Position numbers and translations under genes: made by a program. This document shows, one piece after another, positions 10,984-20,190 of a DNA stretch of 64,000 bases (position 1 is the first letter of the stretch; each line of letters begins with the position of its first letter). The notes beneath the pieces were generated by a model. The model was not told where the DNA came from. It did no database searches and worked only from the letters and a program-made list of their open reading frames with translations. The stretch is from Galdieria sulphuraria (Eukaryota > Rhodophyta > Bangiophyceae > Galdieriales > Galdieriaceae), in the NCBI RefSeq assembly GCF_000341285.1, contig NW_005178468.1, positions 40,051 to 104,050 on the forward strand, in the 5' to 3' direction.

Positions 10984-12339
10984 ATGAAGTTGAGAAATCT
11001 TTCACGTCAAAGTCGACCCTCTTTCAACGATAGTGAAGATAGTAACTTATCTACTCAGCTATCCAGGCCTGTCGTTCTTGACTTAACCCATGCTTCCCAT
11101 CATCTTAAGAAAAATACAAGTTCACATAATAATAGAGTCACAGAAGAACTTTTTGAAGAAGACAGCAAGGAAGGAAGGAAGAAGACCACAAGGGGCACTA
11201 GTAGAAAGACAACTTTTCGTTCCAACCACCGTTTCACAAATAAGAAGAGTCGTTCAACTACTAGCTCTAGTGATGAAGACGAGATATCTGCAACATATTA
11301 TGATGAAGACTCGATCAGTTCCAATAGTACTAGTAGTGAAGAATCAAGGTTGTCCTTTTCCTCATTAGATTCGGAAGAACAGGAAATTTCATGGAATACT
11401 TCAGAGAGTTCAACAACGGTCGTTAGGACGAAAAGAAGACTGGAAGATTTCGAAGATGGTGAACATGTAACTATTTGGAATTGTGTAGAACGCAGAAAGA
11501 TTGCAGGAAATGCTGCACCCTTAGCTAAGAATTTAAAAAAATACTTTGAAAAACATCCTGAATGTGAAATCTATTCAGGACAAGATATGTTAGAGGATCC
11601 TGAAACAGGATTTTCGGATATAAAGACGAAAAATTCGACAGTTTCACATGCAACTGGAGGAGGACATGTTTCTATTTGGAATCGTGTAGAGAAAAGAAAG
11701 ATTGCTGGGAACGCTGCACCTCTTTGGAAGAATTTGGAAAATTATTTGCAGAAGCATCCAGAATGTGAAGTTTACAATGGACAAGACAAGGAGTTTTTGG
11801 AGCGAAAGAGACAGAAATCGAAACAGTTGCGCTTGACAAGAGATTCTAGAAAGATGAGAAGAGTTTCATCTCAATCAGCGACTCGTGCTAGTGAACCTTG
11901 CGTTGTTTCTGTGGATAAGGAAGAAATAAAAAGTGGCACGATGGACAATAATAAGGAGGTTATGATGGTAGAAACTCCAGAAGAAAGTAAGGATATTGTG
12001 ATTGTCAGAGATTCGAAAGAAGAGGAGATGGCATTGTTTGTAGATTCTGTATTTTCAGACTACACAAAGGATTTGGCTACTTTTTTGAATGACGACCTTT
12101 TTTATAAAAAGCCAACTGAATTGGAAGCTAATCTTTCGGATGGTTTATGGGAAAGAGTTCCTTTTATGGAGGATATATTTGTGTTGGATCATTCTAAAGG
12201 AATGAAAACTTCCAAAGGTGATGAAGATGCAGCTTTAGAGTTAAGTGAAGAGGAGTTGAGCTTATTGAACGATGATTTGGATGTTTTGGTAGATTTTTCA
12301 GCCAATAATTATTTCTCATCTTCGTTTTATGTGACTTGA
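10984..12339 (+). CDS. acidic nuclear-type protein with duplicated GNAAP motif
   Basis: An intronless 451-aa protein. Residues 1-150 are Ser/Arg/Asp-rich and disordered. Two copies of a 43-residue unit follow: the first starts GEHVTIWNCVERRKIAGNAAP and the second GGHVSIWNRVEKRKIAGNAAP; both continue to a K/E-rich N-L...Y segment and end HPECE(I/V)Y.GQD. The first lies near residues 158-200, the second about 20 residues later. The C-terminal third is strongly acidic with bulky hydrophobics (ELSEEELSLLNDDLDVLVDF), resembling a transcription activation domain. The repeat may be a small DNA- or protein-binding module. I do not recognise a named family, so the function is unknown; the nuclear assignment is inferred from composition. 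Confidence 0.65.
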   Translation: MKLRNLSRQSRPSFNDSEDSNLSTQLSRPVVLDLTHASHHLKKNTSSHNNRVTEELFEEDSKEGRKKTTRGTSRKTTFRSNHRFTNKKSRSTTSSSDEDEISATYYDEDSISSNSTSSEESRLSFSSLDSEEQEISWNTSESSTTVVRTKRRLEDFEDGEHVTIWNCVERRKIAGNAAPLAKNLKKYFEKHPECEIYSGQDMLEDPETGFSDIKTKNSTVSHATGGGHVSIWNRVEKRKIAGNAAPLWKNLENYLQKHPECEVYNGQDKEFLERKRQKSKQLRLTRDSRKMRRVSSQSATRASEPCVVSVDKEEIKSGTMDNNKEVMMVETPEESKDIVIVRDSKEEEMALFVDSVFSDYTKDLATFLNDDLFYKKPTELEANLSDGLWERVPFMEDIFVLDHSKGMKTSKGDEDAALELSEEELSLLNDDLDVLVDFSANNYFSSSFYVT

Positions 12340-12719
12340 GGAGAAAGTCTTTTCCTTTAAATCATTTCGTTGATATCTGTTTCAAGATATGTAGAGTTAG
12401 TAGGGATGGACTCTTTTGAAAAGTAGAGTCAGGGTTTAGATATATGATTGTGCTATTGCTTGTTTGGTTTAGGAGACATTTATAGGACAAGTTTTCATAG
12501 ACATACATATATATATATACATATATATAAAATATTCCTAGAGAGAAATGGTCGACTATCTGGCAACAAGAATATTGGAATCTTTTGAGTATATTTCTAT
12601 TGGAAGAAATGGTTGGAGATATACTAGTCTAAAATGTGACTCCCATAAAAGAAAAGAGAGAGAATAATTTCACATTGACTTACATTGAAGCGAATTGGGA
12701 AACAAGACGACAACTTGTC
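12340..12719. other. intergenic, A/T-rich, no supported gene
   Basis: A 380-bp stretch downstream of the GNAAP gene. It holds two short TA runs near 12507-12530 and stop codons in all frames at close spacing. I see no gene or structured RNA. Confidence 0.5.
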
Positions 12720-13371
12720 ATGGCAAGTAGTTGGATTCGAAGCAGTTTTCGTATGACCAGACATATTACGAATAAGACGAGGTAACTAGAACAAGCTTTC
12801 ATATCCTTCTAGCTATTCACACCACCACGACTATGATTAGGATAGCCCGTCAAGGTTTGGGAAAACGACCTATTCGTTCAAAGTCAACCTCTTGTGATCG
12901 AACCTGGTTGGCTATCCAAGATTATACCCAACAAAGGTTCTCTTGTCGTCATATTTCAAAAAGGAGTCCAAGTATCTCGGAAACCATCTCCAAAAATAAT
13001 TGTATTGTTCGGGATTCCGGTCGAGCTTCACTTGCCACCGCTGCCGCTGACTCTTCGACAAAAGGTCTTGCTTGTTTGGAGACAGTCGAAGGAGCAGTAC
13101 CTTTGGCAAAGTCTTTGGCAGTGTTAGGTATAGATAGCGACGGTAAGTATTAAATACTGCTGAAGGAAGGACATCGTTTACAGGCTTGAGTTACTGTCCA
13201 TCCTCTCATGCATCTAGTAGGAAATTCGGTGACTACTTTATTGCGGTTTGCACATGGGATATCCCGAGGATGGCATGTTCTCTCTCTCGCTGTAAGCTGG
13301 CTTCCGATATACGGCAATCAGAATCCAATGGAATGCCATTCTCTTCTATCAGAGCTAATATTCGCATGTAG
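12720..13371 (+). CDS. unresolved gene, presequence-like first exon
   Basis: An ATG at 12720 opens a 62-nt exon encoding MASSWIRSSFRMTRHITNKT, rich in Arg/Ser/Thr without acids, like a mitochondrial presequence. It ends AG|GTAACT; an acceptor TTAG at 12840 continues the same frame through about 100 Ser/Thr/Arg-rich residues to a GTAAGT donor at 13143. Possible third exons begin after 13183 or 13217; the frame after the latter closes at 13371. A second plus frame (12846-13130) is also open and more hydrophobic, and two minus-strand frames are open (13109-12912 and 13433-13233). I cannot decide which frame is coded; the locus may even hold two overlapping genes. Confidence 0.28.
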
Positions 13372-13539
13372 GAACGTTCTGTAAGAGGATTCGTTTGAGT
13401 ATAGTAGCGCATAACAATGGCAAAATACTTCACTAGGTATTGTTCTTCATGATATATATATATCTCTATCAGCTAGTAGAGAAATAAAAGAAGGCTTTTA
13501 TATCCTGTTTTCAATAAGATAAAGTATCCAAAAACAGTA

Positions 13540-14109
13540 TCATTGGCTATCCTCATTTGTCTCATCCAACCAAAGTTGTTCAATCTGATACCATTCCCTG
13601 GTTTCTTGTAACATACAATGCACCACAATACGGTCAATATCTACAGCAATCCAATCTGACCGTTCTCTGCCATAAACCAAAGGTCTCCGATGACCAGGTG
13701 ATATAGCTGCTATTTCCTTTGCCAACTTACGAGTCATAAAAGAAATATGGGAACTGTTTCTACCACTCGAGATGATCAGATAATCAGCAAAACTACTCTT
13801 TCCTCTCACATCAAGAACACAAGGATTCACTGCATTCATACCATGAAGAAACTCAATCAGTTGTTGGACTTCTAACTGTTCCAACTTGTGACGAACGAAA
13901 GACTGTGTTCTTTTCATCTCGGTTGGGATAGTTGGTACATCCTTCTTTCCTTCGTTGTGGATTAACTTGACGTTATCGTGGTTTTCAATTTCATCCAGAA
14001 ACTTCCTTAAGCGGTCTTTATTGGACTGACCATATAAATATCGTGAAATATGTTGAAACTTGGTTGTAAACTGACAACTACCAAACCACCACAATATCCC
14101 CCCTTTCAT
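13540..14109 (-). CDS. RsfS/iojap ribosomal silencing factor
   Basis: 189 aa, no intron. RsfS binds uL14 of the large ribosomal subunit and blocks subunit joining; in eukaryotes it acts in mitochondria (MALSU1) or plastids. The family core lies in residues 75-180: LEQLEVQQLIEFLHGMNAVNP, then DVRGKSSFADYLIISSGRNSSH (matching bacterial D...S.FtDy.ViasG.S.rh), RRPLVYGRERSDWIAVDIDRIVVHCM (like G...eWvliDygdvvVHvf) and YQIEQLW near the end. The first 70 residues are an extension with basic and aromatic residues, consistent with organelle import. Which organelle cannot be told from sequence. Confidence 0.88.
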   Translation of the reverse strand: MKGGILWWFGSCQFTTKFQHISRYLYGQSNKDRLRKFLDEIENHDNVKLIHNEGKKDVPTIPTEMKRTQSFVRHKLEQLEVQQLIEFLHGMNAVNPCVLDVRGKSSFADYLIISSGRNSSHISFMTRKLAKEIAAISPGHRRPLVYGRERSDWIAVDIDRIVVHCMLQETREWYQIEQLWLDETNEDSQ

Positions 14110-14163
14110 ACCAAACCATCATCGCCTTTGATGATCTGTTGTAGAATATGTAACATACACAAA

Positions 14164-14187
14164 ATATATATATATATATATATATAT
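14164..14187. repeat. (AT)n microsatellite
   Basis: A pure alternating A/T run of 24 bp between the start of the RsfS gene and the stop of the next minus-strand gene. It could extrude a hairpin. No other role is visible. Confidence 0.95.
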
Positions 14188-14228
14188 TGAGACTATATCT
14201 GATCACGTTTTCGTTTATACAAAAGAGT

Positions 14229-15077
14229 TCAACGAATGAGCAAGATAGGATTTCTATGATATGATCCTAGATGACTAGTCCTACATTTCTCCTTTCGATA
14301 CAACGCAGAACTCTCTCTTTGATCAGTAGACTTGGGAATTGCTTTACGACGCGAGGCTAGAGAGAATAGGGCATCCGAAGTGCAAAAAGTCATCTGAAAA
14401 CGATCGTCCAAACTAGGTAAAAACATCGAGCTAACAACAGAGGATGAAGGTACGCTGTAAACAGCACTTCCCATTGAAAAGGGAGAAGGAGGACATGGTT
14501 GTACATCATCAAATGCTTGACATTGTTCAGCAATCGAATAACTTATTTGAAAATTGAATGTCCCTTGATAGCTTAGTTCATAAACTCCTTGACATTCCGG
14601 AATCAAGACATCACCATTATAAAGATATCCAGCTTCCTCAATTCGAAATATTTGACCTGGAGATAACGTAAAAACAAAACTTGTCCAGAACTGCTGAGAA
14701 TCAAGCTGGACCATTCCAAGAGGAGTTGCTCCTGAAGACTGATATTCTTGTAAAGTTACTGGAGGACCTTGAAAATATTGGGCCAAACCATTGTATATAT
14801 AGGCTGGATAATATGCTGCTCCAAAAGCATACGGTCCAATAAGTTCTGTGTCCTGATAAATAGCTCCTCGGACTAGGATAAAAGTGGAAACAGTGTTTGC
14901 TGTATTGTTCATAACCCAAGAAAGTATTCCTTTATCCTTTTCTACCCATTCATAACTTACTACCACTCCAGAGGAAGAAGAAGCACAAAAATAGCTGGTT
15001 GATGTGCCATTAGACAAGGCAAAACATAATACAACATAATGTAAAGTAAACAGGAAAATAATTAGTTTCAGTGCCAT
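14229..15077 (-). CDS. secreted or membrane-targeted orphan protein
   Basis: 282 aa, intronless. Residues 1-22 form a classical signal peptide (basic start MALK, hydrophobic core LIIFLFTLHYVVLCFAL, small residues before the predicted cleavage). The mature part is rich in Ser, Tyr, Gln and aromatic residues with spaced Cys (FCASSSSG, PECQG, AEQCQAF, QPCPPSP), suggesting disulphides in an extracellular or vacuolar beta-rich domain. The last 50 residues become basic (SRRKAIPKS, ...NPILLIR). I do not recognise the family; a cell-wall or extracellular role is a guess. Confidence 0.6.
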   Translation of the reverse strand: MALKLIIFLFTLHYVVLCFALSNGTSTSYFCASSSSGVVVSYEWVEKDKGILSWVMNNTANTVSTFILVRGAIYQDTELIGPYAFGAAYYPAYIYNGLAQYFQGPPVTLQEYQSSGATPLGMVQLDSQQFWTSFVFTLSPGQIFRIEEAGYLYNGDVLIPECQGVYELSYQGTFNFQISYSIAEQCQAFDDVQPCPPSPFSMGSAVYSVPSSSVVSSMFLPSLDDRFQMTFCTSDALFSLASRRKAIPKSTDQRESSALYRKEKCRTSHLGSYHRNPILLIR

Positions 15078-15347
15078 GGTTCAAACCAATAACAATTTCT
15101 TGAACATGGAGAATATCCCTGCCCATCATCCAATGTCTCGGTTGCGCGCAAAACATATTAACTAATTGAGGGGACATCACTTCGTTCTTTCATAAAATCT
15201 GTCAACAATCAAAAGCATTTATTTACTCAAGAAAGCCGTTGGTAACCCATCAGACTTCCACAACACTACCACATATCCACAAATACCAAGCCGTTGTTTC
15301 TGACTCGGTTGATATTACAGACAATGAAACTATCACACACCAAATAT

Positions 15348-15686
15348 CTAAAAAGCCTTCTGTGCAGACTCCAGTGCCTTCTCGAAGAAGCCTCTTAAGA
15401 ATTGGTCATCGACCAACTCTGCATATTCTCTTGCGAGTTGCAAGGTCACAAACATTTTCTTTTCCTCCCTGGTTGACAAGAAGAAAAAGTCCTTGTTCTC
15501 CTCATAATATTTCCTTAAAAACTTGGCGTCCAACAGCTTAGCTTTCTCCTTCATACTTCCTCCAAACATAAGAGGTGTGATACTATCCACGTCAACCAGA
15601 ACTACCGACCTTCCATCTATCTCTTGCACTGCACCATCCAGCTTCAGTTTATATCCTTCAGCACCAATTCTTACAGCTTTTGCCAT
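15348..15686 (-). CDS. small conserved-looking orphan (112 aa)
   Basis: The ATG at 15686 gives a compact 112-aa soluble protein: a beta-rich first half (VRIGAEGYKLKLDG, GRSVVLVDVDS) and a helical second half ending FLRGFFEKALESAQKAF. No signal peptide or membrane segment is seen. The frame is open for another 37 codons upstream but without an ATG. Function unknown; amino-acid composition supports real coding. Confidence 0.55.
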   Translation of the reverse strand: MAKAVRIGAEGYKLKLDGAVQEIDGRSVVLVDVDSITPLMFGGSMKEKAKLLDAKFLRKYYEENKDFFFLSTREEKKMFVTLQLAREYAELVDDQFLRGFFEKALESAQKAF

Positions 15687-16215
15687 TACACACACTATTT
15701 CTCTACAAAGCTCAGCAACAACAAATGATGAATAAAAATTTTGTACAGAATGACTATTGAGCTGATGATTGCATGTAAACTCGATAGAAGTTTCCAAAGA
15801 GAGCCAGAATATCTACTTTCGATTTCTAGAAAAGATTGATTTCCGCGCCTTCATGTGAATGGGTGTCTGGAAAAAGTCAACAACAATAAGGTTATAAAAA
15901 GTATCCTTGTGATGAAAGGGAGTTTAGACATCGTCCTGGAAAACCTAAAAGTGTGGTTACCCGTATGAAATGTGAAGAATATTGAATTCAACTTGTTAAA
16001 AACTACGTAGTCTTGAGTATAAAAATACATTTGAATAGTAGATTGTAAAGTATTTGTGTGTTGTTTTCGTGCTATCTTATAACATTTATAAAGCTATGTA
16101 AAAATATAGTCGTGTAAACAGCAAGTCTTCTGAAAGCAATCTTTTTGATCATATCTTCATTTCCCCCATTCATTTCACTTGGTTCATTTTTTCTTGAGGC
16201 TCCTGGTCCTTTCCG
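15687..16215. promoter_or_regulatory. 529-bp divergent intergenic region
   Basis: This region separates the 112-aa orphan (minus) from COX6A (plus). It contains TATAAAA-like words near 15893 and 16019. No frame of useful length or repeat is present. It presumably carries both promoters. Confidence 0.4.
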
Positions 16216-16650
16216 ATGACTATTCGGAACTCCTACAGATTATTTTCAACCGCTTCGAGTACTGTAAGGAAACTTCCACCAGGGTTTGACAAAGCAGCTT
16301 CATTTCCAAAGGAACACCACTCACGTAAGTAGTAGTAAACCTTTGGCATATATCGACTCGTAAAGCTTGTTTCTAGAGGAAGCCAAAAAATGGAAAAGAT
16401 TTTCGCTTGCTTTTGGTTTGGTAGTTGCAGGAGTAGCTGCCTACTTATTTCCAAAGGAATTGGAGCATCACGAAGTTTATATTCCTCCAGAGTATCCTTT
16501 CATCGATAGAAAGGTCAAGGTGAGTGGTCTTAATAACTACTTTTGAAAATTGGTTTTCTAAAGAACAGCAAGGAACCTCGCTTTCCTTGGGGAAACGAGC
16601 CACTTATTGGAACCCCTTACGATCGAGTTAGAAGAAGCGAGCAAGATTAA
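16216..16650 (+). CDS. COX6A: cytochrome c oxidase subunit VIa, three exons
   Basis: Exons 16216-16324, 16377-16519 and 16573-16650 (introns 52 and 53 nt) give a 109-aa protein. COX6A is a single-span subunit of mitochondrial complex IV. Visible marks: an Arg/Ser/Thr presequence (MTIRNSYRLFSTASSTVRK); one membrane helix (SLAFGLVVAGVAAYLF, about residues 50-67); and the family C-terminus EYPFIDRKVK joined by splicing to EPRFPWGNEPLIGTPY, matching animal Y.y.ri..k.FPWGdG..tlFhn. The whole gene lies in 435 bp. The stop is 81 bp from the stop of the convergent ABHD10-like gene. Confidence 0.88.
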
Positions 16651-16731
16651 GGTTGTTTCCTTGTTCTCGTGTTATTCATAGTAAAAATAGTTTGAAGAAA
16701 TCCCATTTTTATTTTGCTTGTCTGCAATTAC

Positions 16732-17724
16732 TTAACCACTTTGAGGTGAAGATAGATCATAGGTATAAGACTTTTTACAAAGTTCAACAACGCTGCTTAT
16801 CATTCTCTGAAAGTCGTCTTCCGTTTCCAAAGTGTGTCCTCCTGACTTGACAAAGCTAATAACAATATCTTGACTACGCAATCGGTCTGCCAAACGAAGT
16901 GCTCTTTGTGGAGGAATCTCTTCGTCATTCAGTCCATGAATAATCCGAACTGGACAGTCTATTTCGATGGATCCACTCGAACCCTGCAACAAACACATCT
17001 TCTTTCCATCTTCGATAAGATTTCTCGAAATGGGGTAAGTCCTATATCCCCAAGGTAGTTCATATAGACCTTCTTTCATGATAATATTTTTCACTTCGTC
17101 CGACAGTTTTGGCCATAAGACGTCCTGAGTGAAATCCGGATCAGGTGCTACACCCACGATACCAGCAATTCTTTGTGGTCTTCTTAGTGTAACGTGAAGT
17201 GCCACCCAACCACCAACACCAGCACCAACCAATACTACTGGACCTTCAGGAATTAGATGGTCCATCAAGTCCACTGTGTCTTCCGTCCAACGGGAAACCG
17301 TACCATCACGTATATCCCCCGAAGAACGACCTATTCCATAATAATCTGCACTTAAATATGCTCTTTTTTGAATTTTACAAGCCACTTCTAGGGCATTTCC
17401 CTTGGCACTATGCCGATTCATAGACAAGCCTGGTAAGAATAACACTGTAGGAAGCTCACCAGGGAAGTAGTCATATGCTATTTTATCTTCTCCTTTACGA
17501 AATATTTGGTTTTTACCTTGACCAAGTACAGTCTCTGTGGTAGAAGCGTTTTCCAAACATACCCATCTCAAACGAAAGCAACAGGGACGCCTTGAACGAA
17601 CAATGGGGACCTTCCAAGGCTCCAGAGTACGAGGTATAGCAGTGTTTTGAGAGTTTTTTCTCTTGTGAGCAATCCAACTATATCTATCATTATAATAATA
17701 ACAAGTAATAAAGAGTGTCTTCAT
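16732..17724 (-). CDS. ABHD10-like alpha/beta hydrolase lacking the nucleophile Ser
   Basis: 330 aa, intronless. ABHD10 is a mitochondrial serine hydrolase (depalmitoylase/thioesterase). The fold and order match: LPTVLFLPGLSMNRHSAKG (oxyanion region), YYGIGRSSGD, the nucleophile elbow, PVRIIHGLNDEEIP with the acid (Asp267) and SGGHTLE with the base (His297). At the elbow the sequence is G167-A-G-V-G171 followed by GW, where ABHD10 has GSSLGGW, so the Ser is Gly. The codon is GGT, two changes from a Ser AGC/TCT type. The first 60 residues are basic and Cys/Arg-rich, consistent with import into an organelle. Probably a pseudo-hydrolase, or it uses another residue. Confidence 0.78.
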   Translation of the reverse strand: MKTLFITCYYYNDRYSWIAHKRKNSQNTAIPRTLEPWKVPIVRSRRPCCFRLRWVCLENASTTETVLGQGKNQIFRKGEDKIAYDYFPGELPTVLFLPGLSMNRHSAKGNALEVACKIQKRAYLSADYYGIGRSSGDIRDGTVSRWTEDTVDLMDHLIPEGPVVLVGAGVGGWVALHVTLRRPQRIAGIVGVAPDPDFTQDVLWPKLSDEVKNIIMKEGLYELPWGYRTYPISRNLIEDGKKMCLLQGSSGSIEIDCPVRIIHGLNDEEIPPQRALRLADRLRSQDIVISFVKSGGHTLETEDDFQRMISSVVELCKKSYTYDLSSPQSG

Positions 17725-17828
17725 GGAAAAGCGCCAAAAAATTTCACAAGTGCTTTCTTCATTTTCCCATTCCTATTAAAAGTTTGTGGAGTTGTGTGTT
17801 GTCTCTTTAGTCCTATTTTATTCGGTTC
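17725..17828. promoter_or_regulatory. shared promoter, 104 bp
   Basis: Only 104 bp separate the start codons of the divergent ABHD10-like and Rab11 genes. Both 5' UTRs and both core promoters must fit here or overlap the opposite gene. Confidence 0.5.
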
Positions 17829-18529
17829 ATGGCAAGAAGCGACGACGAATACGACTATTTGTTCAAAAGTAAGTGTGAATAATGGAAAAAGTATAATGCT
17901 TGTTTGATATCCGAACTTTAGTTGTTCTTATTGGAGATTCTGGGGTTGGCAAGTCAAACCTTCTCTCTCGTTTTACGCGCAACGAGTTTAATCTCGAGTC
18001 CAAGTCAACGATAGGGGTAGAGTTTGCCACGAAAAGTGTTCAAACAGAAGGGAAGACAATCAAAGCACAAATATGGGACACTGCTGGTCAAGAACGTTAC
18101 CGTGCCATCACCTCTGCCTATTATAGAGGTGCCGTTGGAGCACTTCTCGTATACGATATTTCGAAGAAGGAATCTTTCATTGGTGTAGAAAAGTGGCTAA
18201 AAGAACTCCGTGACCATGCTGATAGTAACATCGTGATTATGTTAGTAGGAAACAAGTCAGATTTGAAACACCTGAGAGCTGTAAGCACGGAAGAAGGAAA
18301 AGAGTTTGCGGAGAAGCATTCTTTGTCATTTATTGAAACTTCTGCTTTGGATGCTACGAATGTGGAACAAGCTTTTACTCAGTTATTGACGGAAATTTAT
18401 CGAATTGTGCATAAAAAGGCTCTTACGAACGAAAAGAATCCTTCTTTTAAACCAGCGTTGGGAGAAAGTGTGGTAGTGAGAGATCCAGCTGAAGACAAAG
18501 GCACCCATAAGAAGAAATGTTGTTCCTAG
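17829..18529 (+). CDS. RAB11: Rab11/RabA small GTPase
   Basis: Two exons (17829-17868 and 17922-18529, intron 53 nt) encode 215 aa. Rab11 proteins direct recycling-endosome and trans-Golgi traffic. The spliced N-terminus [13 protein letters not shown] is a Rab11 hallmark. The G motifs are all intact: GDSGVGKSN, switch I with [36 protein letters not shown] and ETSA. The tail ends KKKCCS, a two-Cys site for geranylgeranylation. The donor falls within the Ile codon before GDSGVGKS, so the small first exon is essential. Confidence 0.95.
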
Positions 18530-18817
18530 TTTAATTTTATTTTTGCGAAAGTCTGCTACTACAGAACTTTCAAAATAAATAAGCTGTTTTTGAGTAGAAT
18601 GTTTTAGATGGTAAACTTTCTTTGTTCTATAGTAGTTGTTGAATGGTTGTCATTGTGATTCATGTTGATATGATTTTCTAATGAATGCTTTACTTTGCAT
18701 ATCATAAAACGTACCTCAAAGAAACTTGAGAGTTTGACAGAGCCATTTTCTATAGATTGTCATTATTGATTCACTTTCTTACACGACGATCGATTGATAA
18801 CGGTTGTCATAGAAACC

Positions 18818-19994
18818 ATGGAACCTGACAAGCGTTTGCAGAAAGGCACAGAAGGGTCTACCACTTTAAATGGAATAGATGTTCACAAAGAAATAGAAGA
18901 ACGACTTGACAGGGTTCGTTGAGTGAATGGAAAGTTATCGTATATGAAACGTCTTGTATAGGCCTTCAACTATGAATTGAGACTTTTGAGTGGTAACGCA
19001 AACAGAAGTTTATCGTTGGAGATTTCACGCATTCTGAACATCCCACTGCTGGATGCCGGTATGTTGTGTCATTCCTTGAAAAGATGATTCCACAACACTG
19101 ACTGAGATATTTTTCTCTTTGTGTGTCGGGGAAAAAGATGTTCGACGTTTTTCAGATGGGGAGATATTTGTTTCCATTAAGGAGAACGTTAGGGGAAAGG
19201 ACGTGTTCATCATTCAGCCAACTTCTCCTCCAGTGAATGATAGTCTTATGGAGCTCCTCATTATGATCGATACCCTGAAAAGAGCCTCTGCCAAGCGTAT
19301 CACTGCTGTGATTCCTTATTTCGGATATGCGAGACAAGACAGAAAGGCTGCTCCGAGGGTTCCCATCACAGCTAGGTTAGTAGCAGACTTGATATCCACT
19401 GCTGGTGCTTCGCGAGTATTGGGTTTGGAACTTCATGCTGGTCAAATTCAAGGGTTTTTCAATATTCCAGTTGATCAACTTTTGGCAGTACCAGCTTTTG
19501 TTGAGTTTTTAAGAGAGAATGACTTTGGAGGCGTACATGACCCAGTTGTAGTGAGTCCTGATGCTGGTGGAATGGAAAGAGCTCGTACTTTAGCAAAGGA
19601 AATTAACGCGTCATTGGCAATCATAGATAAACGTCGATCAGCGGCTAATGTCGCACATGTTATGCACATTATTGGCGATGTTTCTGGAAGAGACTGTATC
19701 ATAGTCGATGATATTGTGGATACTGCAGGTACACTAACGGAAGCTGCCAACGCTTTAAAGGAACACGGTGCAAAGAGAGTTATCGCTTGTTGTGTTCATC
19801 CAGTATTATCTGGTCCAGCAGTCGAAAGAATTCGTCGTAGTTGTATTGACTTTCTGATCGTTACTGACTCCATCGTGGTTCCGCCCGAAAAACAACTTCC
19901 TCAACTCCGAATTGTTTCTGCAGCAAGACTTTTTGCTGAAGCTATCTATCGAATTCATCGAGAAGAATCGGTTTCTACTTTGTTCAACAATTGA
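18818..19994 (+). CDS. PRPS: ribose-phosphate pyrophosphokinase (PRPP synthetase)
   Basis: Exons 18818-18913, 18962-19058 and 19138-19994 give 349 aa. The enzyme makes PRPP from ribose 5-phosphate and ATP for purine, pyrimidine, His and Trp synthesis. Marks: LRLLSGNANRSLS, RFSDGEIFVSIKENVRG, IQPTSPPVNDSLMELL, IPYFGYARQDRK, ELHAGQIQGFF (the usual DLH has Glu), PDAGGMERA, and the PRPP-binding loop DDIVDTAGT. Splicing exon 2 to 3 gives LLDADVRRFSDG, the same length as bacterial GDAAVGRFSDGE. Intron 1 starts GTTCGT, an unusual donor. A 32-aa N-terminal extension precedes the catalytic domain. Confidence 0.92.
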
Positions 19995-20190
19995 TTGAGG
20001 TGACATTTGGGTTTCTATCATATGCGCATGTTGGATAAACTATGAGTATTCTGTCTTGTAACTCTTTTAGAAAAATATTCCTATTTATTCTGTAGAGTCC
20101 TCTCAACCACAACTATATAGTTTTGATGAATGAATGTGGCAACTTGCACAGAAATGTGAAATATTTCCATCTCCAGAAAAAATTGAGATA

